From Aliivibrio sifiae (GTDB lineage Bacteria; Pseudomonadota; Gammaproteobacteria; Enterobacterales; Vibrionaceae), in contig NZ_MSCO01000001.1 in the NCBI RefSeq assembly GCF_002954705.1, positions 753,736-817,735 on the forward strand: a DNA stretch of 64,000 nucleotides, given 5' to 3'. The position numbers and the translations under genes are program-made. Shown one piece after another: positions 40,856-50,042 of the stretch. Position 1 is the first letter of the stretch. Every line of letters starts with the position of its first letter. The notes under the pieces were generated by a model. That model was not told the origin of the DNA, did no database searches, and saw only the letters and a list, made by a program, of their open reading frames with translations.

Positions 40856-41107
40856 ATGACAGATGTAAATAAGGAACAAGTATTAGAACAAGTAACGACA
40901 GCATTAGTTGAGTTATTTGAAATCGATGAAGCAGATATTACCCTTGATGCTCAACTGTATACCGATCTTGATTTGGACAGTATCGATGCGGTTGATTTGG
41001 TTGTTCACTTACAAAAAGTAACAGGCAAAAAAATCAAACCAGAAGAATTTAAAGAGGTTCGTACTGTTGAAGATGTAGTTAACTCTGTCGCTGCACTTCT
41101 AAAATAA
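40856..41107 (+). CDS. apeF: acyl carrier protein ApeF
   Basis: Second ACP, 83 residues, with phosphopantetheine site DLDLDSIDAVDL. Two distinct ACPs are a constant feature of APE clusters; in E. coli they divide roles in priming and elongation. Its TAA overlaps the apeG ATG by one base. Confidence 0.93.
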   Translation: MTDVNKEQVLEQVTTALVELFEIDEADITLDAQLYTDLDLDSIDAVDLVVHLQKVTGKKIKPEEFKEVRTVEDVVNSVAALLK

Positions 41108-41667
41108 TGCGTTGGCTGACGGTATTGTCAGCCATTGCACTGCTTGCTTATCCGCTAGCGGTTTACTACGGTCTCCATTTTGGTGGAATTACGACAGTAG
41201 CAGGCGTGCTGGCGGTGTTGTTTGTAGTGCGAATGGTCGGTGGCAAACAGGTTCCAATTAAAGAGCTTAAATACATCGCGATGATTAGTGGAGCGGCAGG
41301 GATTATTCTTGCTGGTCTTGGTTGGGTATTTCGCTCTGAAGGGTGGTTTACTTTCTACCCTGTTATTGTCAACGTGGTTATGTTTATCGTCTTTTGTTGG
41401 AGTCTATTTCAGCCACAAAGCATGATAGAGCGATTTGCTCGCCTTCAAGAACCAGATCTTCCACCTAGTGGTGTTGCGTACACTCGAACAGTCACAAAAG
41501 TGTGGTGTGTATTTTTTGTTATTAATGGTTCTATTTCACTTTCTACCTGCTTTTTAGATATGAAAGTATGGATGTTGTATAACGGTTTTATTAGCTATTT
41601 ATTGATTGGCACCTTGTTTGTTAGTGAATGGTTAGTTCGTCAATGGATAAAGAGAAAAGAAGTATGA
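41107..41667 (+). CDS. apeG: APE integral membrane protein ApeG
   Basis: A 186-residue inner-membrane protein with about five to six hydrophobic helices and a short cytoplasmic loop (VRMVGGKQVPIKELKY). It belongs to the COG4648-like family found in APE clusters. Biochemical role is not known; a part in membrane assembly of the pigment pathway is plausible. It overlaps apeH (ATGA). Confidence 0.83.
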   Translation: MRWLTVLSAIALLAYPLAVYYGLHFGGITTVAGVLAVLFVVRMVGGKQVPIKELKYIAMISGAAGIILAGLGWVFRSEGWFTFYPVIVNVVMFIVFCWSLFQPQSMIERFARLQEPDLPPSGVAYTRTVTKVWCVFFVINGSISLSTCFLDMKVWMLYNGFISYLLIGTLFVSEWLVRQWIKRKEV

Positions 41668-43031
41668 GTTATCAATCTCTCTCTGATGTAGTTTTACAAA
41701 ACACTCTTACTCATGTCGTCTGCTTTGATGAACAGCATAATCATATTAGCTATCAGAGATTTCAAGCGGACGTTCAACGAGTATGTGGCTTTCTTTCGCA
41801 TCAACCAGAGACTAAGTGGGCGCTGTGTTTTGATGACAGTTATCAATTTGCTGTTTCTTTTCTTGCGCTAGCTCATGCTAATAAGCACATCATTTTACCG
41901 GGCAACCATCAACCCGCGGCACTCACTGAATTGTCTGAACATTTTGATGCACTATTGCATGATGACATTATTCAAATCATGCCATGTGAAAGGCATGTAG
42001 AGTATTTAAATATTACTACTGATGCCTCTGTTCCGTTATCTCCATTAGTATTGAATCAAGTTTGCCTTACTTTATTTACATCAGGCTCTACTGATACGCC
42101 AAAGCCAATTAAAAAAACGCTGCAATTGTTGGATAACGAAATTCAACAACTCGAGTCACTTTGGGGTAATCAACTCGGCTCATCAGAGATTTACAGCACT
42201 GTTTCTCACCAACATATTTACGGCTTATTATTCAGAGTACTATGGCCATTATGTGCAGGGCGTGCATTCAGTTGTAATAATTTTGCTTATCCTGAGCAAA
42301 TTTTATCTCATCGCCCAGAACATCAGAAGACGCTAATTTGCAGCCCTGCATTATTAAAGCGCCTTGCTGATCATGAAGGTTACAATCGTTATCAAATGGT
42401 ATTTTCTTCTGGTGGCCCGTTAGCCATTGAAGGGGCAGACCAAAGCGAGCAGAAATTATCTTTGCGTCCGTTTGAAGTTTATGGGAGTACCGAAACGGGT
42501 GGGGTAGGTTATCGACAACAGGTTGAGCCGACATCATTATGGACTTTTTTCCCTTCTCATAAAGCACGATTGAATATCGAACATTGCTTAGAGCTGTTAT
42601 CTCCGTTTATTGATGATGAGCTTTGGTATCCGACCAGTGATTACTGTGATTTGTTAGATAATGGACAGTTCATGCTAAAAGGGCGAGTCGATAGAGTCAT
42701 TAAAATTGAAGAGAAACGGCTTTCACTGACTGAAGTTGAAAAACGTTTAATGCAGCTTGAATGGATTAATGAAGCGGCTGTGATCCCAATGGAAGAAGCG
42801 AAACGTACCGTGTTGGGTGCGGTTATCGTTCTTTCAGATGCAGGGAACAAATCAATACAACAAGGCTCTAAAGGTAAGTTTTGGTTAAAGTTACGCTCTG
42901 AATTAAGAGAGTGGTTAGAACCTGTTGGTATTCCACGTCGCTTTAGGGCGGTTAAAGAAATTCCATTGAATAGCCAAGGTAAGCGTCAAATGCACGACTT
43001 ACAGCAGCTATTTAATGATGTTAATGATTAA
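41664..43031 (+). CDS. apeH: AMP-dependent acyl-ACP ligase ApeH
   Basis: Adenylating enzyme that activates the aryl carboxylate starter and loads it on ACP (4-hydroxybenzoate in E. coli). The P-loop is LFTSGSTDTPKPIKKT near residue 140; SSGGPLAIEG and EVYGSTETGGVGYR form the adenylate site; YPTSDYCDLLDNGQFMLKGRVDRVIKIEEKRLSLTEVE carries the hinge; the C-terminal Lys is in NSQGKRQ. ATG 41664 (MSYQSLSD) overlaps the apeG stop and is preferred over the upstream GTG. 455 residues. Confidence 0.9.
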   Translation: MSYQSLSDVVLQNTLTHVVCFDEQHNHISYQRFQADVQRVCGFLSHQPETKWALCFDDSYQFAVSFLALAHANKHIILPGNHQPAALTELSEHFDALLHDDIIQIMPCERHVEYLNITTDASVPLSPLVLNQVCLTLFTSGSTDTPKPIKKTLQLLDNEIQQLESLWGNQLGSSEIYSTVSHQHIYGLLFRVLWPLCAGRAFSCNNFAYPEQILSHRPEHQKTLICSPALLKRLADHEGYNRYQMVFSSGGPLAIEGADQSEQKLSLRPFEVYGSTETGGVGYRQQVEPTSLWTFFPSHKARLNIEHCLELLSPFIDDELWYPTSDYCDLLDNGQFMLKGRVDRVIKIEEKRLSLTEVEKRLMQLEWINEAAVIPMEEAKRTVLGAVIVLSDAGNKSIQQGSKGKFWLKLRSELREWLEPVGIPRRFRAVKEIPLNSQGKRQMHDLQQLFNDVND

Positions 43032-43042
43032 AAGAAGCACTC

Positions 43043-43420
43043 ATGACAAAACGTAAACCGACAATTATTTCGACTGAGCTGTCAGTTCAAGATGACAATC
43101 AATCTAGCATAGTTATTTCTATGCGAGTGGATGATGATCTTTTAGATTTTACGGGGCATTTTCCTAATCACCCATTATTACCCGGTGTGACCCAGGTGGA
43201 TTGGGCTATTTATTATGGTCAAAAATATTTGCAGGCAAATTCTGTCTTTAAAGGGATGGAAGTTCTGAAGTTTCAAGAACCAATCCTGCCGAATACTCAT
43301 GTTGAACTAGAGTTAAAGTGGATTAAAGATAAAGAGAAACTGTATTTTTCTTTTAGTTCTAAGCATGACGATAATCTAAGTAAACACTCTTCTGGACGTA
43401 TTTTATTAGGACAACAATAA
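43043..43420 (+). CDS. apeI: APE 3-hydroxyacyl-ACP dehydratase ApeI
   Basis: A 125-residue hotdog-fold dehydratase (FabA/FabZ family). FTGHFPNHPLLPGVTQVDWAIYYGQ holds the active-site His; the usual acidic partner on the helix is Asp (QVDWA) rather than Glu. In E. coli ApeI pairs with ApeP. Its last base overlaps the apeJ start. Confidence 0.88.
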   Translation: MTKRKPTIISTELSVQDDNQSSIVISMRVDDDLLDFTGHFPNHPLLPGVTQVDWAIYYGQKYLQANSVFKGMEVLKFQEPILPNTHVELELKWIKDKEKLYFSFSSKHDDNLSKHSSGRILLGQQ

Positions 43421-45111
43421 TGACAACTTTTCGTCCTTGTTTTCTTATCCCTTGCTATAACCATGGTGCGACAATGCCTGCGGTTGTTGAATCATTAATG
43501 GCTTTTGGTTATCCAATACTTATTGTTGATGATGGCAGTCAGCCTGAGACAAAAAAAACTCTAGCGGATGTGGAAGCATTTCATGATGATGTAACCCTAA
43601 TTACATTGGCTAAGAATCAAGGAAAAGGCGGGGCGGTTATTGCAGGAATTGAAGCGGCTTATCAGCAAAGTTTTAGCCATGCGATTCAAATTGATGCCGA
43701 TGGTCAACATGATTTAGATGCATTGCCTAAGCTAATTCAAGAGTCGCAAACCTATCCGACAGCCTTGATCTCTGGTCAGCCAATCTATGATGAAAGCGTG
43801 CCTAAATCTCGTTTGTATGGACGCTATGTCACCCATGTTTGGGTATGGATAGAGACGCTTTCTTTTGCGATTAAAGACAGTATGTGTGGCTTTCGTTCTT
43901 ACCCAATAGGCCCAACGATCAGTGTTCTTGAACGTGCCGTTTTGGGACGAAGAATGGATTTTGATACCGAAATAATGGTCCGTATGTATTGGAATGATAC
44001 AGATATCCGTTTTATCAACACACGTGTAATTTACCCTGAAGATGGCATCTCTCATTTTGATGCTTTATGGGATAACGTTAAAATCAGTTGGATGCACACT
44101 AAGTTGTTTTTTGGCATGCTGCCACGAATCCCGTCATTATTAAAACGAAAAGCCATACAAGACGATCATTGGTCGTCTCATGCTGAGCGTGGCACTATCA
44201 TCGGAATGCAGTTGTTGTTGTGGGTGTATTCTACTTTTGGTCGTCGTGTTTTCTCGTTATTACTTAAGCCAGTGATGGCGTATTACTACTTACGTGGTGG
44301 CTCTGTAAAACAAGCGTCTGATGATTTTATTCAACAAGTAAATGCCTACGCTCGGGTTAAAGGCATTGCACTGCCTGACAAACTCACTCCTTATCGTCAT
44401 TTAGTTTCATTTGGTGAAACTATGTTAGATAAACTGGCGGCATGGCGTGGTGATTTTTCTGAAAAGAATTTAATTGTGCATGGTACTGAGCATTATGAAG
44501 CGTTATCTCAACGTGAAAAAGGCATCGTAATGTTAGGTTCACATTTGGGTAACCTAGAGTTATGTCGTGCTCTGAGTCGTCGACACAAAGATCTTAAAAT
44601 TAACGCACTGGTGTTTACTGAACATGCAGAGCGTTTTAATGCAGTAATGAAAACGGTTAATCCTCAATCTGAGGTTAATGTGATTCAAGTCAGTAAAATG
44701 GGGCCTGATACCGCTATTTTATTACAGCAAAAGATAGATGCAGGTGAGTGGATTGTTATTGTTGGTGATCGTACTTCAGTGACTAAAGAAGATCGTGTTA
44801 TTTGGGCGGACTTCCTAGGCAAACCAGCGCCATTCCCGCAGGGGCCATTTATGCTGGCTTCTATCTTAAAACAACCGGTTTACCTTATGTTTGGCTTGCG
44901 TGATGATTCACAAAAAGAGCCACGTTTTGATGTGTATTTTGAACCGTTCTCAGAACAAATTACATTACCTCGCGGTAAGCGAGAAGAAGCTTTGCAAGAA
45001 GTCGTACAAAATTATGCCCAACGATTGGAGCATTTCACACTGAAAGCACCATCGCAGTGGTATAACTTTTTTAATTTTTGGCAGTTAACTGGAAAGAAAG
45101 ATGACAACTAA
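43420..45111 (+). CDS. apeJ: fused glycosyltransferase 2 / lipid A-type acyltransferase ApeJ
   Basis: A 563-residue two-domain protein. Residues 1-240 are a GT2 transferase (PCYNHGATMPAVVESL, ILIVDDGSQPET, NQGKGGAVIAGI, IQIDADGQHDLDAL with DxD). Residues about 290-560 are a LpxL/HtrB-type acyltransferase with GSHLGNLELCR (H-X4-E) and VGDRTS. It may glycosylate and acylate the pigment or its lipid anchor at the inner membrane. The fusion matches ApeJ organisation. It overlaps the ammonia-lyase gene by 11 bp. Confidence 0.87.
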   Translation: MTTFRPCFLIPCYNHGATMPAVVESLMAFGYPILIVDDGSQPETKKTLADVEAFHDDVTLITLAKNQGKGGAVIAGIEAAYQQSFSHAIQIDADGQHDLDALPKLIQESQTYPTALISGQPIYDESVPKSRLYGRYVTHVWVWIETLSFAIKDSMCGFRSYPIGPTISVLERAVLGRRMDFDTEIMVRMYWNDTDIRFINTRVIYPEDGISHFDALWDNVKISWMHTKLFFGMLPRIPSLLKRKAIQDDHWSSHAERGTIIGMQLLLWVYSTFGRRVFSLLLKPVMAYYYLRGGSVKQASDDFIQQVNAYARVKGIALPDKLTPYRHLVSFGETMLDKLAAWRGDFSEKNLIVHGTEHYEALSQREKGIVMLGSHLGNLELCRALSRRHKDLKINALVFTEHAERFNAVMKTVNPQSEVNVIQVSKMGPDTAILLQQKIDAGEWIVIVGDRTSVTKEDRVIWADFLGKPAPFPQGPFMLASILKQPVYLMFGLRDDSQKEPRFDVYFEPFSEQITLPRGKREEALQEVVQNYAQRLEHFTLKAPSQWYNFFNFWQLTGKKDDN

Positions 45112-46636
45112 TTCAATTACATTTGGTAAGGGACGTCTGACGATTGAAGACGTTGTTGAAATTGCAAATGGTGCTGATGCACAACTTAATAACTCTGATG
45201 CATTTACTGCTAAAATTGACCGTGGTGTTGAGTTCTTAGAGCGTCTTTTAAAAGAAGAAGGCGTGATTTATGGTGTGACAACCGGGTACGGAGATTCTTG
45301 TACGGTTGCTATCCCAATGGACTTAGTGGATGAGTTGCCATTACATTTAACTCGCTTTCATGGTTGTGGTTTAGGTGAGAACCTAGATGAACAACAAGCA
45401 CGTGCGGTATTAGCCACTCGTTTGTGTTCGTTATCGCAAGGCGTATCAGGCGTAACTCATGATTTATTAAATCAAATTGTAACGCTTATTAATCATGGTA
45501 TTTCACCACGAATTCCTCAAGAAGGTTCAGTGGGCGCAAGTGGTGATTTAACGCCGCTTTCTTACCTTGCAGCAGCTCTGATTGGTGAGCGTGAAGTGAT
45601 CTATAAAGGTGAAATTCGCGCAACGGCTGATGTCTTTAAAGAATTAAATATCACACCAATTAAGTTGAAGCCAAAAGAAGGTTTAGCGTTAATGAATGGT
45701 ACGTCAGTAATGACGGCGTTGGCATGTTTAGCCTATAAACGTGCTGAGTACCTAGCGCAAATGGCAACCAAGATCACCGCAATGGTTTCTGTTGGCATGC
45801 AAGGTAATGACTTTCACTTTGACGAAGCATTATTTGCCGTAAAACCGCATCCGGGTCAACAACAAATCGCTTCGTGGTTACGTTCTGATTTACACAACGA
45901 AACACCACCAAGAAACAGTGATCGTCTGCAAGACCGTTATTCTTTGCGCTGTGCGCCTCACGTTATTGGGGTTCTTCAAGATAGCCTACCGTTCTTACGT
46001 CAAATGATTGAGAACGAATTGAACAGTGCTAACGATAACCCAATTATTGATGGTGATAATGAGCGTGTTCTTCATGGCGGTCATTTCTACGGTGGTCACA
46101 TTGCTATGGCGATGGACATGCTGAAAACAGCGGTTGCTAACATTGCTGATCTACTTGATCGCCAAATGGCACAGTTAATGGATTATAAATTCAACAACGG
46201 CCTACCATTCAACCTAACTGGCGCAACTGGCGCTCGTAAACCAATTAACCATGGCTTTAAAGCGGTACAAATTGGTATTTCAGCGTGGACAGCAGAAGCA
46301 CTTAAAGGCACGATGCCAGCAAGTGTATTCTCTCGTTCAACAGAATGTCACAACCAAGATAAAGTGAGTATGGGGACCATTGCTTCTCGTGATTGCTTAC
46401 GTGTTCTTCAGTTAACTGAGCAAGTAACTTCAGCTTCTCTATTAGCGGCAACTCAAGCGTTAGTGTTACGTGAGAGACAAGGCGAACTAAGTGATGATGA
46501 GTTAAGTGTTGAGCTGAAAACCATGCGTGATGCGGTCTTATCTGAATTTGCTTTTGTAGATGAAGATCGCCCGTTAGAACAAGACCTACGCAATATTATT
46601 ACTAAAATTCAACAACAACATTGGACGCTATATTAA
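45101..46636 (+). CDS. HAL/PAL/TAL family aromatic amino acid ammonia lyase
   Basis: A 511-residue MIO-dependent lyase. The MIO-forming Ala-Ser-Gly lies in QEGSVGASGDLTPLSYLAA near residue 150; IYGVTTGYGDS holds the catalytic Tyr; NSANDNPIID and the C-terminal region complete the fold. It should release ammonia from Tyr, Phe or His to give an arylacrylate, a candidate aryl starter for the polyene. Specificity residues read Phe-His (RFHGCGLGE), not the Ser-His of HutH nor the His-Leu of bacterial tyrosine lyase. No hut genes are present, so histidine catabolism is unlikely. Inserted between apeJ and apeK. Confidence 0.88.
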   Translation: MTTNSITFGKGRLTIEDVVEIANGADAQLNNSDAFTAKIDRGVEFLERLLKEEGVIYGVTTGYGDSCTVAIPMDLVDELPLHLTRFHGCGLGENLDEQQARAVLATRLCSLSQGVSGVTHDLLNQIVTLINHGISPRIPQEGSVGASGDLTPLSYLAAALIGEREVIYKGEIRATADVFKELNITPIKLKPKEGLALMNGTSVMTALACLAYKRAEYLAQMATKITAMVSVGMQGNDFHFDEALFAVKPHPGQQQIASWLRSDLHNETPPRNSDRLQDRYSLRCAPHVIGVLQDSLPFLRQMIENELNSANDNPIIDGDNERVLHGGHFYGGHIAMAMDMLKTAVANIADLLDRQMAQLMDYKFNNGLPFNLTGATGARKPINHGFKAVQIGISAWTAEALKGTMPASVFSRSTECHNQDKVSMGTIASRDCLRVLQLTEQVTSASLLAATQALVLRERQGELSDDELSVELKTMRDAVLSEFAFVDEDRPLEQDLRNIITKIQQQHWTLY

Positions 46637-47094
46637 TGTCAAACACTGTGATTAATGCTGATGGATCATCAACGTTGAACGTATTAAGTTCAGAAGTGTT
46701 GATCACAACTGCTTTTCAAGATGCGGACCCAATGGGCATCATTTACCACGGAAACTATTTCCGATTTTTTGAAACTGCTCGTCATGAGATGCTGAAAAAA
46801 ATCGGATACAGTTATAACGATATGGTTGAATCTGGTTATCTCTGGCCAATCATTGATGTTGGTGTCCGATACACTAAATCCATACGTTACGACCACACTA
46901 TTCGAGTGGTGGCAACACTGACTGAATGGGAGAACCGTATGCGTGTAGATTATGTTATCTATGATGCGGAATCTGGAGTCAGAATGACAAGAGGGCATAC
47001 GATGCAGGTTGCTGTTGAGATGAAAAACGACGAAATGTGCTTTGTATCACCTAAAGCATTTACCGATAAAGTAGAGGCTTACCAGAATGCATAG
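46636..47094 (+). CDS. apeK: acyl-ACP thioesterase ApeK (4HBT family)
   Basis: A 152-residue hotdog thioesterase of the 4-hydroxybenzoyl-CoA type. DADPMGIIYHGNYFRFFETARHEML contains the catalytic Asp and the conserved GIIYHxxY signature. It probably frees or edits polyene acyl chains. ATG 46636 overlaps the previous TAA by one base and is preferred to the TTG at 46621. Confidence 0.88.
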   Translation: MSNTVINADGSSTLNVLSSEVLITTAFQDADPMGIIYHGNYFRFFETARHEMLKKIGYSYNDMVESGYLWPIIDVGVRYTKSIRYDHTIRVVATLTEWENRMRVDYVIYDAESGVRMTRGHTMQVAVEMKNDEMCFVSPKAFTDKVEAYQNA

Positions 47095-47707
47095 CATTAA
47101 ACGATACATCTCAACCTTGTTATTGTCGTTAAGCGTTTTATTCAGTGCAAATAGTTTTGCTTTTGATGTAAATGATTTACAGCAGCAACTCGCTCAGTCA
47201 GCGTTAGTACGTGGTGACTTTCAGCAAGTTAGAACGATGCAAATGTTCAGTCAGCCACTATTAACATCAGGGTCTTTTTTATTGGATCATGAGAAAGGGT
47301 TGTTATGGCAACAAACTAAACCATTCCCTATTACATTGACGTTAACGCAGAATAAACTTCGTCAGTTAATAAATGGTGAAGCCCAAGTGATGAATGACAC
47401 TCAAAACCCAATGGCATTCTACTTTACGCGATTATTCCTTTCGTTATTTAAGGGTGATACTGATGCGATTAAGGAAAATTTCACCTTAACGTTATCGGGC
47501 GAAAAAGAAGCATGGACGTTGTTATTAACACCAACCACATCACCGATTGATAGTGTGTTTAAATCGATCAAAATCGAAGGCGGTACTTACTTGAATCGCG
47601 TTGTGTTAAGTGAAGCTCGTGGTGACGTAACAGAAATGCTGTTTACTAAGCAATCAACCAAACCAATTACATTAACAGAAGAAGAGTTACGTGCATTTGC
47701 CTTCTAA
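47087..47707 (+). CDS. apeL: LolA-like outer-membrane lipoprotein carrier ApeL
   Basis: A 206-residue periplasmic protein with a signal peptide (ISTLLLSLSVLFSANSFA) and a LolA-type beta-sandwich pattern (ALVRGDFQQVRTMQMFSQPLLTSGSFLLDHEKGLLWQQTKPF). It is expected to ferry the hydrophobic APE lipid from inner to outer membrane. Overlaps apeK by 8 bp and apeM by 17 bp. Confidence 0.87.
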   Translation: MHSIKRYISTLLLSLSVLFSANSFAFDVNDLQQQLAQSALVRGDFQQVRTMQMFSQPLLTSGSFLLDHEKGLLWQQTKPFPITLTLTQNKLRQLINGEAQVMNDTQNPMAFYFTRLFLSLFKGDTDAIKENFTLTLSGEKEAWTLLLTPTTSPIDSVFKSIKIEGGTYLNRVVLSEARGDVTEMLFTKQSTKPITLTEEELRAFAF

Positions 47708-50042
47708 CTGGTTCAAGCCTCGACAGTTTGCTTTAAGTTGGTTATTGATAATTTTAGGACTTGTTGGTCTATTTGTTTATCAAGCCAACACAAAGGGCGT
47801 TCTTCCTGTCGAGACCAATATATTAGCGCTACTGCCTGATAATCAACAAGATAAGGTTGCTCAACACGCGTTTGATACCATAGCAAATACCATGAGTGAT
47901 AAAGTGGTGTTTGTTGTTCGTCAAAAGCAGAATGACAATAAAAAACTCATCAATGCTGTTGAGCAATTTAGTGCTGCCTTAAAAGAGCTGCCTTTATTTG
48001 ATTCTGTTACAGAAACAGTAAGTAAAGACCAGCAGCAAGCGTGGGGTCAATATTATTTTCCTGCTCGCGCTCAGTTATTAACTGAAAAACAACAGCAGCA
48101 ATTAACCTCAGCACCAGAGCAACAAGTTCAACAGGTATTACAAGCGCTGTATAACCCTTTTTCGGGTGTGACAGGGCTTGAATTAGAAAATGATCCATTT
48201 CTATTATTCAGAGACTACTTGTCGGGTTTAACAACAAGCTCTGGCAACATTAAAATAAAAAATGGTTATCTCACAGTAACGGTTGATGATCATAAATACA
48301 TTGTGATCACCGCCGATCTTGCTGGATCATCTTATCAACTTTCTTTACAGCGGCAATTGCCTGATTTAATGGCATTAGAGCAGAGCATACAGAAGCAATT
48401 CTCGGTTGATGTGCAGCATACAGGCGTTATTTTCTATGCTGCTCATGGTACAGAAAGTGCAAAAGGTGAGATAAGTACTATTGGGCTTGGATCTTTGATC
48501 GGTATTCTTGTTTTAGTTCTGGTCGTATACAGAAGTGCCATGCCATTAGCGCTTGCTCTATTGTCTATTACGACAGGTTTATTCTGCGCTTATGTATTAA
48601 CGATTGCCTTCTTTGGTTCAATCCATTTATTTAGCTTGGTATTTGGTGCTAGCTTGATAGGCGTCTCTATTGATTATGCCTTTCATTTTTTAACTGATCG
48701 CCTGAATGCCAGTGCAAAATGGAATTCAGCTGAGGGTATAAAACAACTTTTTCCAGCAATTACCTTAGGGCTAATCACAAGTTTGATTGGGTATCTAGGT
48801 ATGCTAATTGCGCCATTCCCAGGCTTACAACAATTATCGCTATTCTCAGCCATCGGGTTAACTGCTGCTTATTTTACCGTTGTGTGTTGGTATCCGTTAC
48901 TTGCAAGTAAGCCAAGTAACTATCATGTTATCCCTGCTCAACGAGCATTAAGTCAATGGTTACTTGTGTGGCAGCAACCTTTGCTGCGATTAGTGTTACC
49001 ATTAAGCTTATTAGTCGCTGCTGTTTTTGGGGTTACACAAGCAAAGTACGATGATGATATTCGTCAACTTCAAGCTTTACCACAAGCGCTGCAGCAACAA
49101 GAAAGAGAGATCAAAAGCATTACCGGTGTTGGGGGATCTCAACAATTATTATTGGTTCGAGATAACTCAGAAGAAGGGCTGTTACAGAAATTAGAGACAA
49201 TCTCACATGAGTTGGATCAAGAACAGGGGTTTGGTGGGTTTCAATCTATCAGCCGTTATGTACCTTCGCAAAAAACACAGCAAGCAAATTACCAACTGGT
49301 TAATGATTTATACCGAACTCAAACGAGTACTTATCAGGAAGTAATACAACAAAAGAAAGCATTGCCCCAATTACAACCATATAACGCGCTTACGATTAAA
49401 GGGTTTTTAGCATCTCCAATTTCAGAGAGCGTAGGTTTCTTGTGGCTTGGGAAAATTGATAATGTATTCGCATCTGTTATTACCTTTAATCAAGAGGTTG
49501 ATAGCGCAGCATTAAGTGATTTTGCCCAAGATAATGGCGTCACTTACCTTAATAAAGCAGAAGAGATTTCTACTTTGTTTGCTCAATACCGACAACGAAT
49601 TACTGAACTGTTATTGATGGCGTATCTTGCGATATTTTTATTGTTGCTACCTCGTTATAAAGTAAAGCAAGCTTTCTTAATTGTATTACCCCCTTTTATT
49701 GCTGGGTGCGCAGGATTGGCGGTTACGATATTAACCGGAGTACCACTAAATCTGTTTAATTTATTAGCCTTGATGTTGATATTGGGAATAGGGATTGATT
49801 ACACCCTTTTCTTTGCTGAGCAGAATAAGCAAGGAGATCACTCGCACAGAGAAAGCACGTTATTAGCGATTTCATTATCAGCGCTAACCACCATCCTTTC
49901 TTTTGGGCTATTAGCATTAAGCGAAACCCAAGCAATACACAGTTTTGGTATCACAGTATTAACAGGTATCATTGTGGCTTGGTTACTCGCACCATTAAGT
50001 CAGTTACCTCTGTATCATTTACCTAATAGAAGAGAGAAATAA
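47691..50042 (+). CDS. apeM: MMPL/RND-type exporter ApeM
   Basis: A 783-residue inner-membrane exporter with two repeats of one TM helix, a large periplasmic loop and five TM helices. GVSIDYAFHFLTDR and GIGIDYTLFFAEQNK are the paired RND/MMPL proton-relay helices. GTG start at 47691 with GAAGAAGAG eight bases upstream, inside the apeL end. Likely exports the polyene-lipid to the LolA-like carrier. Confidence 0.9.
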   Translation: MHLPSNWFKPRQFALSWLLIILGLVGLFVYQANTKGVLPVETNILALLPDNQQDKVAQHAFDTIANTMSDKVVFVVRQKQNDNKKLINAVEQFSAALKELPLFDSVTETVSKDQQQAWGQYYFPARAQLLTEKQQQQLTSAPEQQVQQVLQALYNPFSGVTGLELENDPFLLFRDYLSGLTTSSGNIKIKNGYLTVTVDDHKYIVITADLAGSSYQLSLQRQLPDLMALEQSIQKQFSVDVQHTGVIFYAAHGTESAKGEISTIGLGSLIGILVLVLVVYRSAMPLALALLSITTGLFCAYVLTIAFFGSIHLFSLVFGASLIGVSIDYAFHFLTDRLNASAKWNSAEGIKQLFPAITLGLITSLIGYLGMLIAPFPGLQQLSLFSAIGLTAAYFTVVCWYPLLASKPSNYHVIPAQRALSQWLLVWQQPLLRLVLPLSLLVAAVFGVTQAKYDDDIRQLQALPQALQQQEREIKSITGVGGSQQLLLVRDNSEEGLLQKLETISHELDQEQGFGGFQSISRYVPSQKTQQANYQLVNDLYRTQTSTYQEVIQQKKALPQLQPYNALTIKGFLASPISESVGFLWLGKIDNVFASVITFNQEVDSAALSDFAQDNGVTYLNKAEEISTLFAQYRQRITELLLMAYLAIFLLLLPRYKVKQAFLIVLPPFIAGCAGLAVTILTGVPLNLFNLLALMLILGIGIDYTLFFAEQNKQGDHSHRESTLLAISLSALTTILSFGLLALSETQAIHSFGITVLTGIIVAWLLAPLSQLPLYHLPNRREK

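Noticed and set aside
43732..44055. 107-codon minus-strand frame inside apeJ
   Set aside because: Antisense to the GT2 domain, with no coding signs.
45101..46636. Histidine ammonia-lyase (hutH) for histidine catabolism
   Set aside because: No hutU, hutI or hutG neighbours, and it is embedded with overlap in the APE operon; specificity residues also differ.
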